From Ascarosepion bandense (Eukaryota > Mollusca > Cephalopoda > Sepiida > Sepiidae), in assembly GCA_037127315.1 (NCBI GenBank), contig JBBBDQ010000350.1, positions 5,946,001 to 6,010,000 on the forward strand: a stretch of 64,000 nt of DNA, in the 5' to 3' direction. Positions 1 through 8,958 of the stretch are shown one piece after another. The stretch's first letter is position 1. Each line of letters opens with the position of its first letter. The position numbers and the translations under genes are program-made. The notes beneath the pieces were generated by a model. It did not search any database, had not been told where the DNA came from, and saw only the letters and a program-made list of their open reading frames with translations.

Positions 1-38
1 AAAGCGAATGCAAAATAAATACAAAAGGCAACAGCAAT

Positions 39-157
39 AAATAGCAGGGCAGATTGGGTTCTATACCCTTGGCTAGTAATCATTCTAACGCAGAAAGTAA
101 TGGCAACCTACTGCGGGAAAATCTTCTACCGAGTAAGTTATGTCTCGAGGCAACAGC
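39..157 (+). mobile_element. tRNA-derived SINE family A, 3' fragment
   Basis: Matches the body of a SINE that recurs about 20 times in the window (compare 41600-41907 and 63506-63812): the stretch reading gggttctata, then a degenerate copy of the ggcaaccagtctac block, then gcaacctactgcggga. The tRNA-like head is absent. Only the start of the 3' hairpin (tgtctcgag) remains. No enzyme is encoded. Confidence 0.75.
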
Positions 158-254
158 AATAATAACAATTATTTACAAGTTCGCCTTCGGTCACTTCCTC
201 ACCGACAGGATGTGACTTCTTTGTCTTTTCTATCAATATTTTCACGGCTTCTGC

Positions 255-620
255 TCTGACAAGCTTCATTCCCTGGTAACTCGCCCTCTTAAATTTACTC
301 ATGCAACAAGATTGGCAACTAGATTCCACCCATTTACCGTCAAAATAGACAAATGTCTTCCACACCAGTTTCTTTTCTCGCATTTCCATCCTGTGGAACT
401 CACTTCCCTTTACTTGCTTCCATGATAGCTACAATCTCCAAAGGTTTAAATGCAACTCCAGTTGCCGTCTTCCAGCTTCTTGACAAACACCTCTCTCTTA
501 TCCTTTCTCCGACATCACCTGTGCCGTTTTTTCTCCTTTCCCCACTTCCCCCTACTTTCATTGTAACCCCATGTTCACCAGTGGCAGTACTGCGTTATTT
601 GAGGTGAAACGATTAAAAAA
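255..620 (+). mobile_element. LINE 3' end (Jockey/CR1-like C-terminus plus 3' tail)
   Basis: The frame contains a reverse-transcriptase C-terminal motif, FFSRISILWNSLPF followed by DSYNLQRFKCN, typical of Jockey/CR1-superfamily LINEs. A pyrimidine-rich 3' UTR follows and ends in gtggcag...gaggtgaaacgattaaaa. The same ending is found at 2560-2945. Stops interrupt the frame, so this is a 5'-truncated dead copy. The exact clade is inference. Confidence 0.6.
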
Positions 621-625
621 AGTGT

Positions 626-1217
626 TAACTAGTTCTCGGTTTAACCAAGATATTTTCTTAGAAAAAATCTTGATGGGTCATATACTGCCTCTATATCTGG
701 ACAAACAACGAGGAATACGTATATAAATAAAAATATAATCTTATATTTTAATTTTTCGTCGGTGACGCTTGTGTGGAGCAGAAGGGCAGCGGAAAGAGTT
801 GCACACACGAACGAGCCCTCGGGAGTCGGAAGCCAGCGGGAGTTCTCTGTCTTCAGCCAAAACTACTAGATTTTATATAGTCTTAAAACTCACACGCATT
901 TTTGCTTTTTCGGGTTGTCGCTTTGTTGACATATACGGCCGGGTCTATCTGTCAACCACAACCGGCGGTCAATTACTTTTCAAGCCAGTTGTCGCTTTTT
1001 CATTGCACTTTGACATTATTTACTGCCGTATATACTGTCAATCAACCTTATTCTTTGTTGACCTCACTAGCGGCCGGATGTTAAGGTGAATTATCTTTGC
1101 TGTTCAAGGTAATATATTACAGAAGATGATTTGAGCAAATTTTGGGATGTGTGATTGATAATTTTTCAGTAATCTCTCGTATGTATATTTTTGCATTTGT
1201 GTGTTTATTCATATATG
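626..1217. other. Unassigned stretch with an open frame at 769-1089
   Basis: No recognised repeat. A 106-residue frame runs 769-1089 on + without similarity to any family I know. A sequence resembling a splice donor (aag|gtaatat) lies just after it near 1108-1116. It could be a 5' exon, but composition and the lack of any domain make that speculative. Confidence 0.25.
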
Positions 1218-1595
1218 TACAGGGTAACTGAAAAGTAACTCCCTATTTTATGTATGACTGGCTAGACAGGAGTCCATACTTAACACTCTGTGACTTTTTT
1301 CCTTGGGGTTGGTTAAAGGGGCAAGTTTTCTACAACAAACCGAAACTTTGGAAGAACTTGAAGGGCGAATACAAGTTAAGACTTCCATAGCACAAGAGTT
1401 CACGGCGAAATTAGTTCCCGCGATTCTTGAGCGACTCGAAAAGCTGGTAGCGAAATCTGGTGTCCATATCAAATTTTAAATAAAATTTAAACGTTTGGCT
1501 CTCATATTTTTTTTTGAAAATTTATAGTTAATAAATAGCTAATAAATAATTTATAAGTATTTTAAAATGAAGAGTTACTTTTCAATCATCCTGTA
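1218..1595 (+). mobile_element. Mariner-like element, internally deleted, both terminal inverted repeats kept
   Basis: TA flanks both ends (1218-1219 and 1594-1595). The left end cagggtaactgaaaagtaac and the right end (reverse complement caggatgattgaaaagtaac) form terminal inverted repeats of about 30 bp. Between them the + strand keeps the transposase tail: CDFFPWGWLKGQVFYNKP, then after one frameshift ETLEELEGRIQ and a C-terminus VKSGVHIKF-like before TAA at 1480. The DFxxWGxLK..V motif is a mariner-family C-terminal signature. The N-terminus and first catalytic Asp are gone, so it is non-autonomous. Confidence 0.8.
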
Positions 1596-1634
1596 TACAG
1601 AAGGTCTGATAACAAAAAAGTATCGGTAGTTTTT

Positions 1635-2453
1635 TTGTTTTTTTTAATCATATCACCCCGAGCAAGGCAGTAACGCCACTGATGAGCCTCTTCACCTGTT
1701 CAATAAACGTGGGTGGAGTGTGAACCGGGCGATAGTTTAGTCTATCTACTCCAATTGAAAAAAAAAGTGAGAAGATTGGAAAAGAGAAAACAGGAAACCG
1801 CATCCTAAACAGGAAACAATAGACGTGGGTGGGAGTGTGAACCGGGCGATAGTTTAGTCAATCTACTCCAATTGAAAAAAAAGTGAGAAGATTGGAAAAG
1901 AGAAAACAGGAAATAAGGGATGAGCCCCTTCACCTGTTCAATAGACGTGGGTGGAGTGTGAACCGGGCGATAGTTTAGTCTATCTACTCCAATTGAAAAA
2001 AAAGTGAAAAGATTGGAAAAGAGAAAACCGGAAACCGCATCCTAAACAGGAAACAATAGACGTGGGTGGGAGTGTGAACCGGGCGATAGTTTAGTCAATC
2101 TACTCCAATTGAAAAAAAAAGTGAGAAGATTGGAAAAGAGAAAACAGGAAACAAGGGATGAGCCTCTTCACCTGTTCAATAAACGTGAATGGAGTGTGAA
2201 CCGGGCGATAGTTTAGTCTATCTACTCCAATTGAAAAAAAAGTGAAAAGATTGGAAAAGAGAAAACCGGAAACCGCATCCTAAACAGGAAACAATAGACG
2301 TGGGTGGGAGTGTGAACCGGGCGTTAGTTTAGTCTATCTACTCCAATTGAAAAAAAAAGTGATAAGATTGGAAAAGAGAAAACAGGAAACAAGGGATGAG
2401 CCTCTTCCCCTGTTCAATAGACGTGGGTGGAGTGAGAACCGGGCGACGAGTTA
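1635..2453 (-). repeat. Higher-order tandem array of SINE family B
   Basis: The motif gtgaaccgggcga recurs near 1720, 1838, 1959, 2076, 2198, 2313 and 2435, spacings of about 118, 121, 117, 122, 115 and 122 bp. Two monomer types alternate: one carries gatgagcctcttcacctg, the other accgcatcctaaacagg, giving a dimeric period near 238 bp. Dispersed copies lie at 23228-23545 (minus) and 43995-44335 (plus). The family's 3' tail reads on the minus strand here. Confidence 0.85.
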
Positions 2454-2559
2454 CGCTATAAAAAATACAAATAAAACTATAACATGATACAGCCAATTTC
2501 TCACTGGCGCTTCCCTGTGTCTCTTCTATAAATAGATCACTGGTGACCCCTATATAAGC

Positions 2560-2945
2560 ATTTACTCAAGCCACAAGATTAGCAACTAGGTCCCACCCTT
2601 TTACTGTGGAACTAATAAATTGTAAACGCAAATTTTACTCCATCAGCTTCTTTTCTCGCACTTCCCGCCTGTGGAATTCCCTTCCGTTTACTTACTTTCC
2701 CGACAGCTACAATCTTCAAGAATTCAATGTAAATTCAATAGTCATCTCCTGTCTCACTAACTTGCATCCACTCTCTCATGCTCCTTTCTCCTTTCACCCC
2801 ACTTTCATCAGTATTCTCTTCCTTCTCTTATCCACTTCCTGACAGCCTCTTTATTCTGTCACTCTTTCTCATAACTTTCCTCTTATGTAACCCTCACACA
2901 ACAGTGGCAGTAAAATGCCTTGCTTGGGGCGACACGATTATAAAA
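2560..2945 (+). mobile_element. LINE 3' end (Jockey/CR1-like), second copy
   Basis: The translated frame at about 2640-2740 gives FFSRTSRLWNSLPFTYFPDS then YNLQEFNVN, the LINE C-terminal motif also seen at 255-620. The 3' UTR ends in cacaacagtggcagtaaaatg...gacacgattataaaa. That tail resembles the SINE B tail at 44270-44335. The frame is open only to 2842 and lacks all catalytic motifs. Confidence 0.7.
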
Positions 2946-2954
2946 AATATCAAT

Positions 2955-3222
2955 TCGGCATTTAACCTTCTTCGAAATAGTTCCCTTCTGAAACCAAACT
3001 CTTTATTAAGTGCTGTTTCCATTGGTAGAAGCATTCTGGGGACTGTTTTGGAAGTGTAACGAGCAGCTGCCTTGCCGTTCCCTCGAAGTCTTGAAATTTG
3101 ATTCTTTTCATGTGGGTCTTGGTTCTTTAGGAGGGAAAAGTCGCAAGGGGAAAGATCAAGAACGGACCTGGGAAATGTTGTTCTTGATCAAAAATTGCTG
3201 ACCAAGCCATGATCACTTATGG
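2955..3222 (-). pseudogene. Mariner-like transposase C-terminus
   Basis: Read on the minus strand: DLSPCDFSL, then after a +1 shift KTHMKRIKFQDFEGTARQLL, then CFYQWKQHLIKSLVSEGNYF. This is the usual mariner tail (SPDLxPCDF, FPxLK..KG.RF, W..RL.KC....G.YF). One frameshift and the loss of everything upstream make it a relic. It abuts the LINE tail ending at 2945. Confidence 0.75.
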
Positions 3223-3234
3223 AATTTTTGGGGT

Positions 3235-3513
3235 GTGCCTCGTCACATTAAAGATTTGCGACCGGTAAAGCAACCGCTGCCGTTACTGAGTGATGAAAAC
3301 GATTCCGACTCTGAGAGTAGTGAGCGTTCGATCTGGTTAGAGTTAGACCTTTTGGTCAGGAATTCCGATGTCAGTGAGTTTTTTCTTGCGGACGGTGCTT
3401 GGGTTGTTCGAGAAAAGAATAACAAGATGAACATAAAGAAGAGACAAAAGAGAAGACTCTCGCCTGTTTTTTTCTCCTTGCCTTTTTTTTTTGTCATTTT
3501 TACCACATATTAA
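3235..3513 (+). CDS. Unrecognised 92-residue open frame
   Basis: Starts at an ATG that directly follows the mariner relic. The first 30 codons are followed by an acidic serine-rich stretch (DENDSDSESSERS), then a lysine-rich segment and a phenylalanine-rich end produced by a T-run. No domain recognised. Acidic N-termini like this occur in some transposases, but there is no further support and the frame may be chance. Confidence 0.2.
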   Translation: MPRHIKDLRPVKQPLPLLSDENDSDSESSERSIWLELDLLVRNSDVSEFFLADGAWVVREKNNKMNIKKRQKRRLSPVFFSLPFFFVIFTTY

Positions 3514-3589
3514 TAGATACTATTAGAAATTGAAAAAAATGGTTCATCTATTTCAAAGATGAGTATCGACAATAGTAATGTTTGAATTA

Positions 3590-3591
3590 AC

Positions 3592-3648
<57 letters not shown>

Positions 3649-3661
3649 AATAGTCTAACAC

Positions 3662-3728
<67 letters not shown>

Positions 3729-3797
3729 AATAGTCTAACATAGATAAATAGATAGAAATAGTCTAATAGATAGATAGATAGATAGAAATACTCTAAC

Positions 3798-3846
<49 letters not shown>

Positions 3847-3915
3847 AATAGTCTAACATAGATAAATAGATAGAAATAGTCTAATAGATAGATAGATAGA
3901 TAGAAATACTATAAC

Positions 3916-3972
<57 letters not shown>

Positions 3973-4007
3973 AATAGTCTAACATAGATAAATAGAAATA
4001 GTCTAAC

Positions 4008-4050
<43 letters not shown>

Positions 4051-4085
4051 AATAGTCTAACATAGATAAATAGAAATAGTCTAAC

Positions 4086-4116
<31 letters not shown>

Positions 4117-4149
4117 AAGAAATAGTCTAACATAGATAGATAGATAGAT
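3590..4149. repeat. GATA microsatellite with a higher-order pattern
   Basis: Blocks of (gata)n are repeatedly interrupted by the phrase gatagaaatagtctaacata, in places extended by aatagatagaaatag. The interruptions recur in a similar order, so larger blocks have been duplicated. Frames across it translate to YLSI repeats and are not genes. Confidence 0.95.
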
Positions 4150-4566
4150 CTAACCATTAGTAACGTTTTTGAGGAGGAGCGTGTAATGTCGAAAACTGAG
4201 CGTCTATAGATATAGACATTATCATTATAGCATTTTTATTGTCAGTTTTATTGTCAATTTTATTGTCAATTTTACTCTTCAGCGCATTAAAAAAGATGAC
4301 ATTTAAGCGTGAAACCGTAATTTTAGCGTCGATTCATTCGCCCTCACTATTTATGTGATTGCGCGCCCGTATGCGTGTTCGTGGATGTGGGTCTATCAAA
4401 ATGAAGACTGTTTATTCGACTAAATTTATTGCAAAATTAACCTCAGTTATTTTCTTTCTTTTGTGGATCAGTCAGTTTTTTCACAAATTAGTAACACTAG
4501 AAAAGTAACTCATGATCTAAACAGTAATGAAATGAAATAATAACATCTCGTTTTTATACTTGAGTA

Positions 4567-4569
<3 letters not shown>

Positions 4570-4618
<49 letters not shown>
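4570..4618. repeat. (TA)n microsatellite
   Basis: Uninterrupted ta dinucleotides. Confidence 0.99.
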
Positions 4619-4624
<6 letters not shown>

Positions 4625-4743
4625 GAATAAAGAACGAAGAAAAAAGATTTTTTAACAACGTCCAAAACATTAATTTAAAACAGTGCTCAATATATGATAT
4701 ATAGAGCTTTGAATATTATAAATTATATTTTAGAATATGTACA

Positions 4744-4796
<53 letters not shown>

Positions 4797-4900
4797 ACTA
4801 CAAATAGTACATTTGTTTCGACATTGAAACTTCAATGTCTCATCAGGCGGTGTGGATAAGAATGGAAAGCCTCTTTTCTTATAAAAAGTTTTTATCAAAT
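4625..4900 (-). mobile_element. Penelope-like element 3' region (pLTR fragment)
   Basis: Shares sequence with 28200-28440 and 59880-60060 (caacgtccaaaacattaattta, tagaacatgtacata, and the hammerhead block). At the last two loci this sequence lies downstream of a Penelope GIY-YIG relic, which identifies it as a Penelope 3' region. A (TA)n run at 4748-4794 begins exactly beyond the hammerhead stem I. No coding sequence remains. Confidence 0.7.
4795..4850 (-). ncRNA. Hammerhead ribozyme, type I
   Basis: Minus-strand order: stem I 5' arm CCGC; core CTGATGA; stem II GACATTGAA...TTCAATGTC; GAAA; stem III arms ACAAATG...ATTTGT; cleavage triplet GTA; stem I 3' arm GTGG. All invariant core positions are present. 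Stem I has one G-U pair. The copy at 59946-60002 shows compensatory stem I changes. Confidence 0.8.
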
Positions 4901-4957
4901 CGATTTTCTAAATCAAAAATTAAGATTAAATATACAAATTTAGATTAATTATATAGT

Positions 4958-5130
4958 CAGTCAGTTGAGTGCCATACGTGATACACGCTTGGACGATCAT
5001 GTCTCGAAAGAGACATGACTGACTGGGCAGAAGATTATCCCGCAGTAGGTTGCCATTGCTTTCTGCGGTAGACTGGTTGCCAACCAAGGCTATAGAACCC
5101 AATCTGTCCTGTTATTTAACCCATAACTGG
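4958..5130 (-). mobile_element. SINE family A, 3' half
   Basis: Reverse complement of the family A body and tail. The terminal hairpin atgtctcgaaagagacat is intact. The tRNA-like head is missing. It separates a minus-strand Penelope 3' piece from a plus-strand one. Confidence 0.8.
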
Positions 5131-5164
5131 ACTCTGCTTAAATGCAAAAATATTCTGTACAAAA

Positions 5165-5469
5165 TAAGCATCCCACCCCCTAACTGCTCTTCTATAAGAA
5201 ATTCAAAGCATATAGTCTAGTCACAAGATAATAAAAACTTACATTTTAACTGCTAATGTTAAACCTGTCTAGTAAACTCAGACTCTCATTAATCAACCGT
5301 ATTCACTACCCACACCACTTTCTTCAAAATTCTAACGGTCAATTTACAAGACTTGTTCCCTTATGACTAACCCCCACCAACATCCCACACACAACTGACC
5401 AAATATAAGAAAAGAAGCTTCCCATTCCAATATATATATAAAAAAATTATGTACATGTTCTAAAATATC

Positions 5470-5470
<1 letters not shown>
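5165..5470 (+). mobile_element. Penelope-like 3' UTR fragment
   Basis: Closely matches 27762-28030 (gctaatgttaaacctgtct, cattaatcaaccgtattcac, aaatataagaaaag). In the 28-kb element this segment belongs to the 3' UTR. Here it is opposite in orientation to the 4625-4900 piece. No ORF. Confidence 0.6.

Positions 5471-5511
<41 letters not shown>
5471..5511. repeat. (TA)n microsatellite
   Basis: Pure ta run at the edge of an inverted repeat. Confidence 0.98.
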
Positions 5512-5514
<3 letters not shown>

Positions 5515-5549
5515 CTTAATTTACATGACATTCTTACTAAAAAACTAAA

Positions 5550-5586
5550 AAAACAACTAGTTTCGTCCCAGGACTTATCAAGTTTT
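5550..5586 (-). ncRNA. Hammerhead-like motif with U3/A8 core
   Basis: Stem I AAAAC/GTTTT (5 bp); core TTGATAA in place of CTGATGA; stem II GTCC-TG-GGAC; GAAA; palindromic stem III ACTAGT then T as the cleavage nucleotide. Both departures from consensus fall at positions 3 and 8, which pair with each other in the folded ribozyme (here U-A instead of C-G). Activity is unknown. Confidence 0.6.
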
Positions 5587-5866
5587 GCTCTGGGAATGGT
5601 AAGCATGTATATTAAAAGATGATATTAGCAGGCATTGTGTATGTGGATTGAGCGTGGACCATTTCACTATTCTATCACGGTCCCGCTCTTTATATCATCT
5701 AAAGATGCTAGAGTCATTGTACATCAAATCCTGCAAGCCTTCCCTCTGCAAACAGAGAGATTGCTTGCTGGGTTTGAATGTCGTTTGGCTCTAGTTCTCC
5801 TTGCATTTTTCTCCTGCCCCATCCCCGTTATTATCTTTTAATATACATGCTTACCATTCCCAGAAT

Positions 5867-5903
5867 AAAACTTGATAAATCCTGGGACAAAACCGGTTGT
5901 TAT
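5867..5903 (+). ncRNA. Hammerhead-like motif with U3/A8 core, decayed partner
   Basis: Same design as 5550-5586: AAAAC, TTGATAA, ATCC-TG-GGAC, then AAAA where GAAA is expected, palindrome ACCGGT, cleavage nucleotide T. The palindrome differs from ACTAGT at two paired positions in a compensatory way. G12 is lost, so it is probably inactive. Confidence 0.5.
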
Positions 5904-5957
5904 TTTAGTAAAAAATGTCATGTAAATTACGTTTATTCCTAGCAATTATTAAAAATT

Positions 5958-6088
5958 TCTTCAGCGACTCCGACTGACACCAAATCAGTCGAGCTTCAAC
6001 CCCGGCCAGAAGCAAGTGGATATGTCTATCCACACTGACGAGCTGTGATACAGCGAAACAGACTTGTATGTGGACGACTAATATATTA
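5958..6088 (+). mobile_element. Hammerhead-SINE (tRNA-like head plus ribozyme), 5'-truncated
   Basis: A remnant of a tRNA-like head (gagcttcaaccccgg as a decayed B box) is followed by a 3' module that is a complete hammerhead, then gacgactaatata. Same family at 6250, 8166, 14091, 27578, 50591 and 50881. It has no ORF. RNA polymerase III transcription is inferred from better preserved copies. Confidence 0.75.
6029..6074 (+). ncRNA. Hammerhead ribozyme (SINE-borne), intact
   Basis: Stem I TCCACA/TGTGGA, 6 bp; core CTGACGA (position 7 is variable in the family); stem II GCTGT-GAT-ACAGC; GAAA; stem III ACAG/TTGT; cleavage triplet GTA at 6066-6068. Every invariant position is present in 46 nt, so self-cleavage is predicted. 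Confidence 0.88.
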
Positions 6089-6249
6089 TGCTCTCATTAT
6101 GATTGACCTCTCTAGAGAAGAAAATTTTAAAAACAGTTTCCACTTCTGCTATATGCGTGACTCTTCAGAAATGAATTGAGTTCTCTCAGTGACTGGCGTC
6201 TGTATACACTGCTTATATACAACACGTTAAAATTTCCCTTCTCTGATTC

Positions 6250-6392
6250 CATGCGCCTATGGCTTAGGGGGGTAGCGATTCCGACTGACACCAAATATCG
6301 AGTTTCAACCCCAGCCAGAAGCAAGTGGATGTGTCTAGCCACACTGACGAGCTGTAATACAGTGAATCAGGCTTGTATGTGGATGACTAATA
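6250..6392 (+). mobile_element. Hammerhead-SINE, head and ribozyme
   Basis: tRNA-like head with A box tggcttagggg near 6259 and B box gagtttcaacccc near 6299, followed by a 45-nt hammerhead and gatgactaatata running into (TA)n. This copy shows the whole plan of the family in + orientation. Confidence 0.75.
6339..6382 (+). ncRNA. Hammerhead ribozyme (SINE-borne), degenerate
   Basis: Stem I CCACA/TGTGG and core CTGACGA are kept, with stem II CTGTAATACAG. The second core strand reads GAAT instead of GAAA, and C11.1 is T. The A15.1-U16.1 pair is lost, so cleavage is doubtful. Confidence 0.6.
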
Positions 6393-6534
6393 TATATATA
6401 TATATATTATCTTTGTTAATTTCCGTAATGTGTGTGTGGGGGGGGACTGACAAAAATAACGGAAATACCTAGAAACTACAAGCAAATTTATTTCGATGTG
6501 TGGTAAAATCGCCTTTAGCAGTAATTATAATAAT

Positions 6535-6640
6535 TTAGCATAATTTGGAAAATTTTATTTTACTGTCAAAAGCTTATTTTTATGTTTGTTGATATACAAG
6601 ATTTTGACAGTAAAATCAAATTTTACAATTATGCTGTTAT
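6535..6640. repeat. Palindromic (MITE-like) inverted repeat
   Basis: Arms agcataatttggaaaatttt...actgtcaaaa (6538-6572) and ttttgacagt...acaattatgct (6600-6636) are inverted copies around a 27-nt loop. No TIR family is recognised. It may be a small foldback element. Confidence 0.55.
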
Positions 6641-6857
6641 AGCACTATGTGTTTCCAAAATTATATATAAATATTGTATATAAGTTAAATATGAATATCA
6701 TATCGCACACTGAGTGCTGGTGTCAATAATAGAGTGCTCGATGTAATATAACACAGCTATTAAATATACATTAATAAATATCATATTATTTGTTTCCACC
6801 CTAACCTCAATATTACTTGTGTTATAATTTATTGTATTTAGCCTTATATTTAGTGGT
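6641..6857. other. AT-rich spacer
   Basis: No recognised feature. Confidence 0.5.
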
Positions 6858-7172
6858 GGAAAGAATGGCAACAAAAAGGAAATTGATGCTGAGCATCAGG
6901 AAGAGACAACTGAAGTTCCTGGCACAGGCAATGAGGAAAGAGAGCCTGGAGAGCCTGATACTGACTGGTTAGATAGAAGGAAGGAGAGACAGAGGAAGGC
7001 AGCGGATAACATATTTGCAGGGTCTGATCAGGTGGATGACGGAACGGGGGTTGCCAGGAGCAACAGGCTCAAACATACTAAGAGCCACAAGGGATAGGGA
7101 GACGTGGAGAACCATGATCGCCTATGTCCTGAAGGGACAGGGCACATAGAAAAAGAAGAAGAAGAAGAATCT
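6858..7172 (+). mobile_element. RTE-clade LINE, 3' end
   Basis: Encodes the C-terminal tail of an RTE (BovB-like) reverse transcriptase in broken frame: R-K-R-Q-L-K-F-L, then G-L..-R-A-T-R-D-R-E-T-W-R-T-M-I-A. The copy ends in gggcacatag followed by (AAG)n at 7149-7170, the short tandem tail normal for RTE elements. 5'-truncated. Confidence 0.85.
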
Positions 7173-7754
7173 TTTATTTCGTACAATGTCCATGCGGACA
7201 TTGGTAAGCATGTTTTTTTTAGATAGGTCCTTTTCCCATAGTTCTCCATATTTGGTAAGTCTGATTCGTGACGTTTTTCGAGTACGGTATAAATGGATAC
7301 CATGACTTGTTGGTACTCTTCGCGAGTCCATTTTATTCGTTTCTTTTTATTAATTGATTTGACCTTGAGTCACTTGATCTAAAGTTGGAGTTAGTCCGGG
7401 TTTGGTGACCATGTGTCTCATAGATGTCGGAAGGTTTTATTCCACTGACGAATTTCTCGGCCTCGGACTTGTTTCCCTCTGAGGGGAAGCGATTCTTGTT
7501 AACCCGGGTGACGAACGACCTGCTGTGAGTATTTTTTGTTTGTAAGCAGTGACACTTTTGATTTGTTTTTTCAGTTTTTGTTTTGTTTTCTTTTGTTTTT
7601 TTAGTTTTATCCTTGACATCCAAGGGGTAATTTTTTCAAGAAATCACCTCTAGGATGTCAGTTGACCAAGGCTAAATGGGAGTCATAATCAGATGTCCAG
7701 GGTTTGCGAGTTCTTTACCTAGCATGCAGGAAAGTATCATAAGGATATACAAAA
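7173..7754. other. Unassigned stretch
   Basis: A lysine-rich open frame on the minus strand (7333-7623) is driven by a T-rich run on +. No domain is recognised and I do not call it a gene. Confidence 0.4.
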
Positions 7755-8128
7755 ATGGTATGGACTACATATATACTGTTAAATATAAGAGACAATGAAT
7801 GTCTATTATGTTTAATTATGAGCCGTTCTAAACGTCGTATTTTGGCTTTAATTTCAGTTGAAAATAAAGACAAAAATTGGATATTTTTTTATTAATTTGG
7901 TTCTAAGCTTTCGACTCACATGAGCCATCTTCAGAGAGGTTATTAAGACGGTAATACAATAACATCCACCATCAAATTAATAAAAAATTATCCAAATGTT
8001 AAAGAATTTTTCTTTATTTTCAACTGAAATTAAAGCCAAAATACGACGTTTAGAACGGCTCATGATTAAACATAATAGACATTCGTTGTCTCTTATATTT
8101 AACAGTATATGTTTAAAAAATTATTTGC
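7755..8128. mobile_element. Penelope-like 5' region in inverted repeat
   Basis: Left arm (minus) and right arm (plus, from about 7968) are inverted copies of ttcaactgaaattaaagcc, acgacgtttagaacggctca and taaacataatagacattc. The plus arm encodes FSTEIKAKIRRLERLMIKHN then an ending LLPRFT, resembling the start of a Penelope ORF. The same sequence is at 37765-38030. Only the minus arm keeps the hammerhead; the plus arm starts just downstream of where it would cleave. Confidence 0.6.
7902..7937 (-). ncRNA. Hammerhead ribozyme, short palindromic stem III
   Basis: Stem I TCT/AGA; core CTGAAGA (N7 is A); stem II GGCTC-ATGT-GAGTC with an extra U; GAAA; palindrome AGCT; cleavage nucleotide T. Core invariants are present. 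Stems I and III are minimal, so any activity may depend on dimer formation. Confidence 0.6.
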
Positions 8129-8165
8129 TGCCTCGATTCACTATATATATATATATATATATATT

Positions 8166-8386
8166 AGTCATCCGCAGACAGATCTGTTTCGCTGTATCAC
8201 AGCTCATCAGTACGCTTAGACTCCGATTGCTTTTAACCAAGGATTGAAACCCGAGCGAAGTGGCGTCAGTCGGTGGTTCTACCTCTGGGCCATGGGTGCA
8301 CGGTAGAAGAAGGCAGACTTTTTAGCATGTATATTGTCATTATACACGCCCAATAGCCAGAGTGCTCTAAGTCATTAGTGAATGAG

Positions 8387-8390
<4 letters not shown>
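8166..8390 (-). mobile_element. Hammerhead-SINE, near full length
   Basis: Minus strand: leader tcgctcattcactaatgac, tRNA-like head with A box tggcccagagg and B box ggtttcaatcc, then a hammerhead and gatgactaatatata. Both ends touch (TA)n runs (8141-8165 and 8391-8437). The two boxes match RNA polymerase III type 2 promoters well. Confidence 0.8.
8172..8215 (-). ncRNA. Hammerhead ribozyme (SINE-borne)
   Basis: Stem I GCGTA/TGCGG (four pairs including U-G); core CTGATGA; stem II GCTGT-GAT-ACAGC; GAAA; palindromic stem III ACAGATCTGT; cleavage triplet GTC. All core positions are consensus. Confidence 0.85.

Positions 8391-8437
<47 letters not shown>
8391..8437. repeat. (TA)n microsatellite
   Basis: Pure ta run beginning at the 5' end of the hammerhead-SINE. 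Confidence 0.98.
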
Positions 8438-8440
<3 letters not shown>

Positions 8441-8901
8441 AATGTAAAATAAAGTCAATCAGACTTAAATAAAATTAAATTAAAATTAAAAACATGAAAT
8501 GTTAAATTAATTGTTTCCAAGTTCACAAAGCTTGCATGCAAAAGACAGGCAAATCCAGAATAACTTCTCGTAACAATAATTGAATCCAAGTTAACGCTGC
8601 TGACATCAATAAGACTAATGGGAATAAAAACTTTATAGGGTAGATCACCATCCGTAACGAAAGGGCAACTAAGGAATTGATTAAATACAAAAAAACAATA
8701 GATTTTATATCTTTCTCATATTACATGGCCCCAAATGTACAATTTTCACTTTTAAACGTTCGTCAAAAAGAACATGTCCGGATTAGCACGCTAAGATTCC
8801 GCATACAGTTATCTGTGAATGATAGATTTTCTCGAAAATATCACTTCAGATAATCATCCAACAGGATCTTTACCCATGTGCATACATGTACACACACACA
8901 G

Positions 8902-8958
<57 letters not shown>

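Larger units (their letters stand above)
5517..5940. mobile_element. Inverted-repeat unit with two hammerhead-like motifs
   Basis: Left arm 5517-5615 and right arm 5840-5940 are imperfect inverted copies (acatgcttaccattccca, cttgataa, tcctgggac, atgtcatgtaaatta). Each arm carries one hammerhead-like motif, the two on opposite strands. The 225-bp loop between (5616-5839) has an open frame without recognised content. The arrangement resembles inverted Penelope pLTR copies. Confidence 0.65.

Noticed and set aside
1640..2450. CRISPR-like array
   Set aside because: The repeats are 118-121 bp SINE monomers with no short-repeat and spacer pattern, in a eukaryotic context.
3587..4157. Frames rich in YLSI and similar repeats over GATA and TA arrays (also near 42.0 kb and 14.0 kb)
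   Set aside because: Pure translation of microsatellites.
7333..7623. Lysine-rich minus-strand protein of 96 residues
   Set aside because: Driven by a T-rich tract on the plus strand. No domain, signal or neighbouring support.
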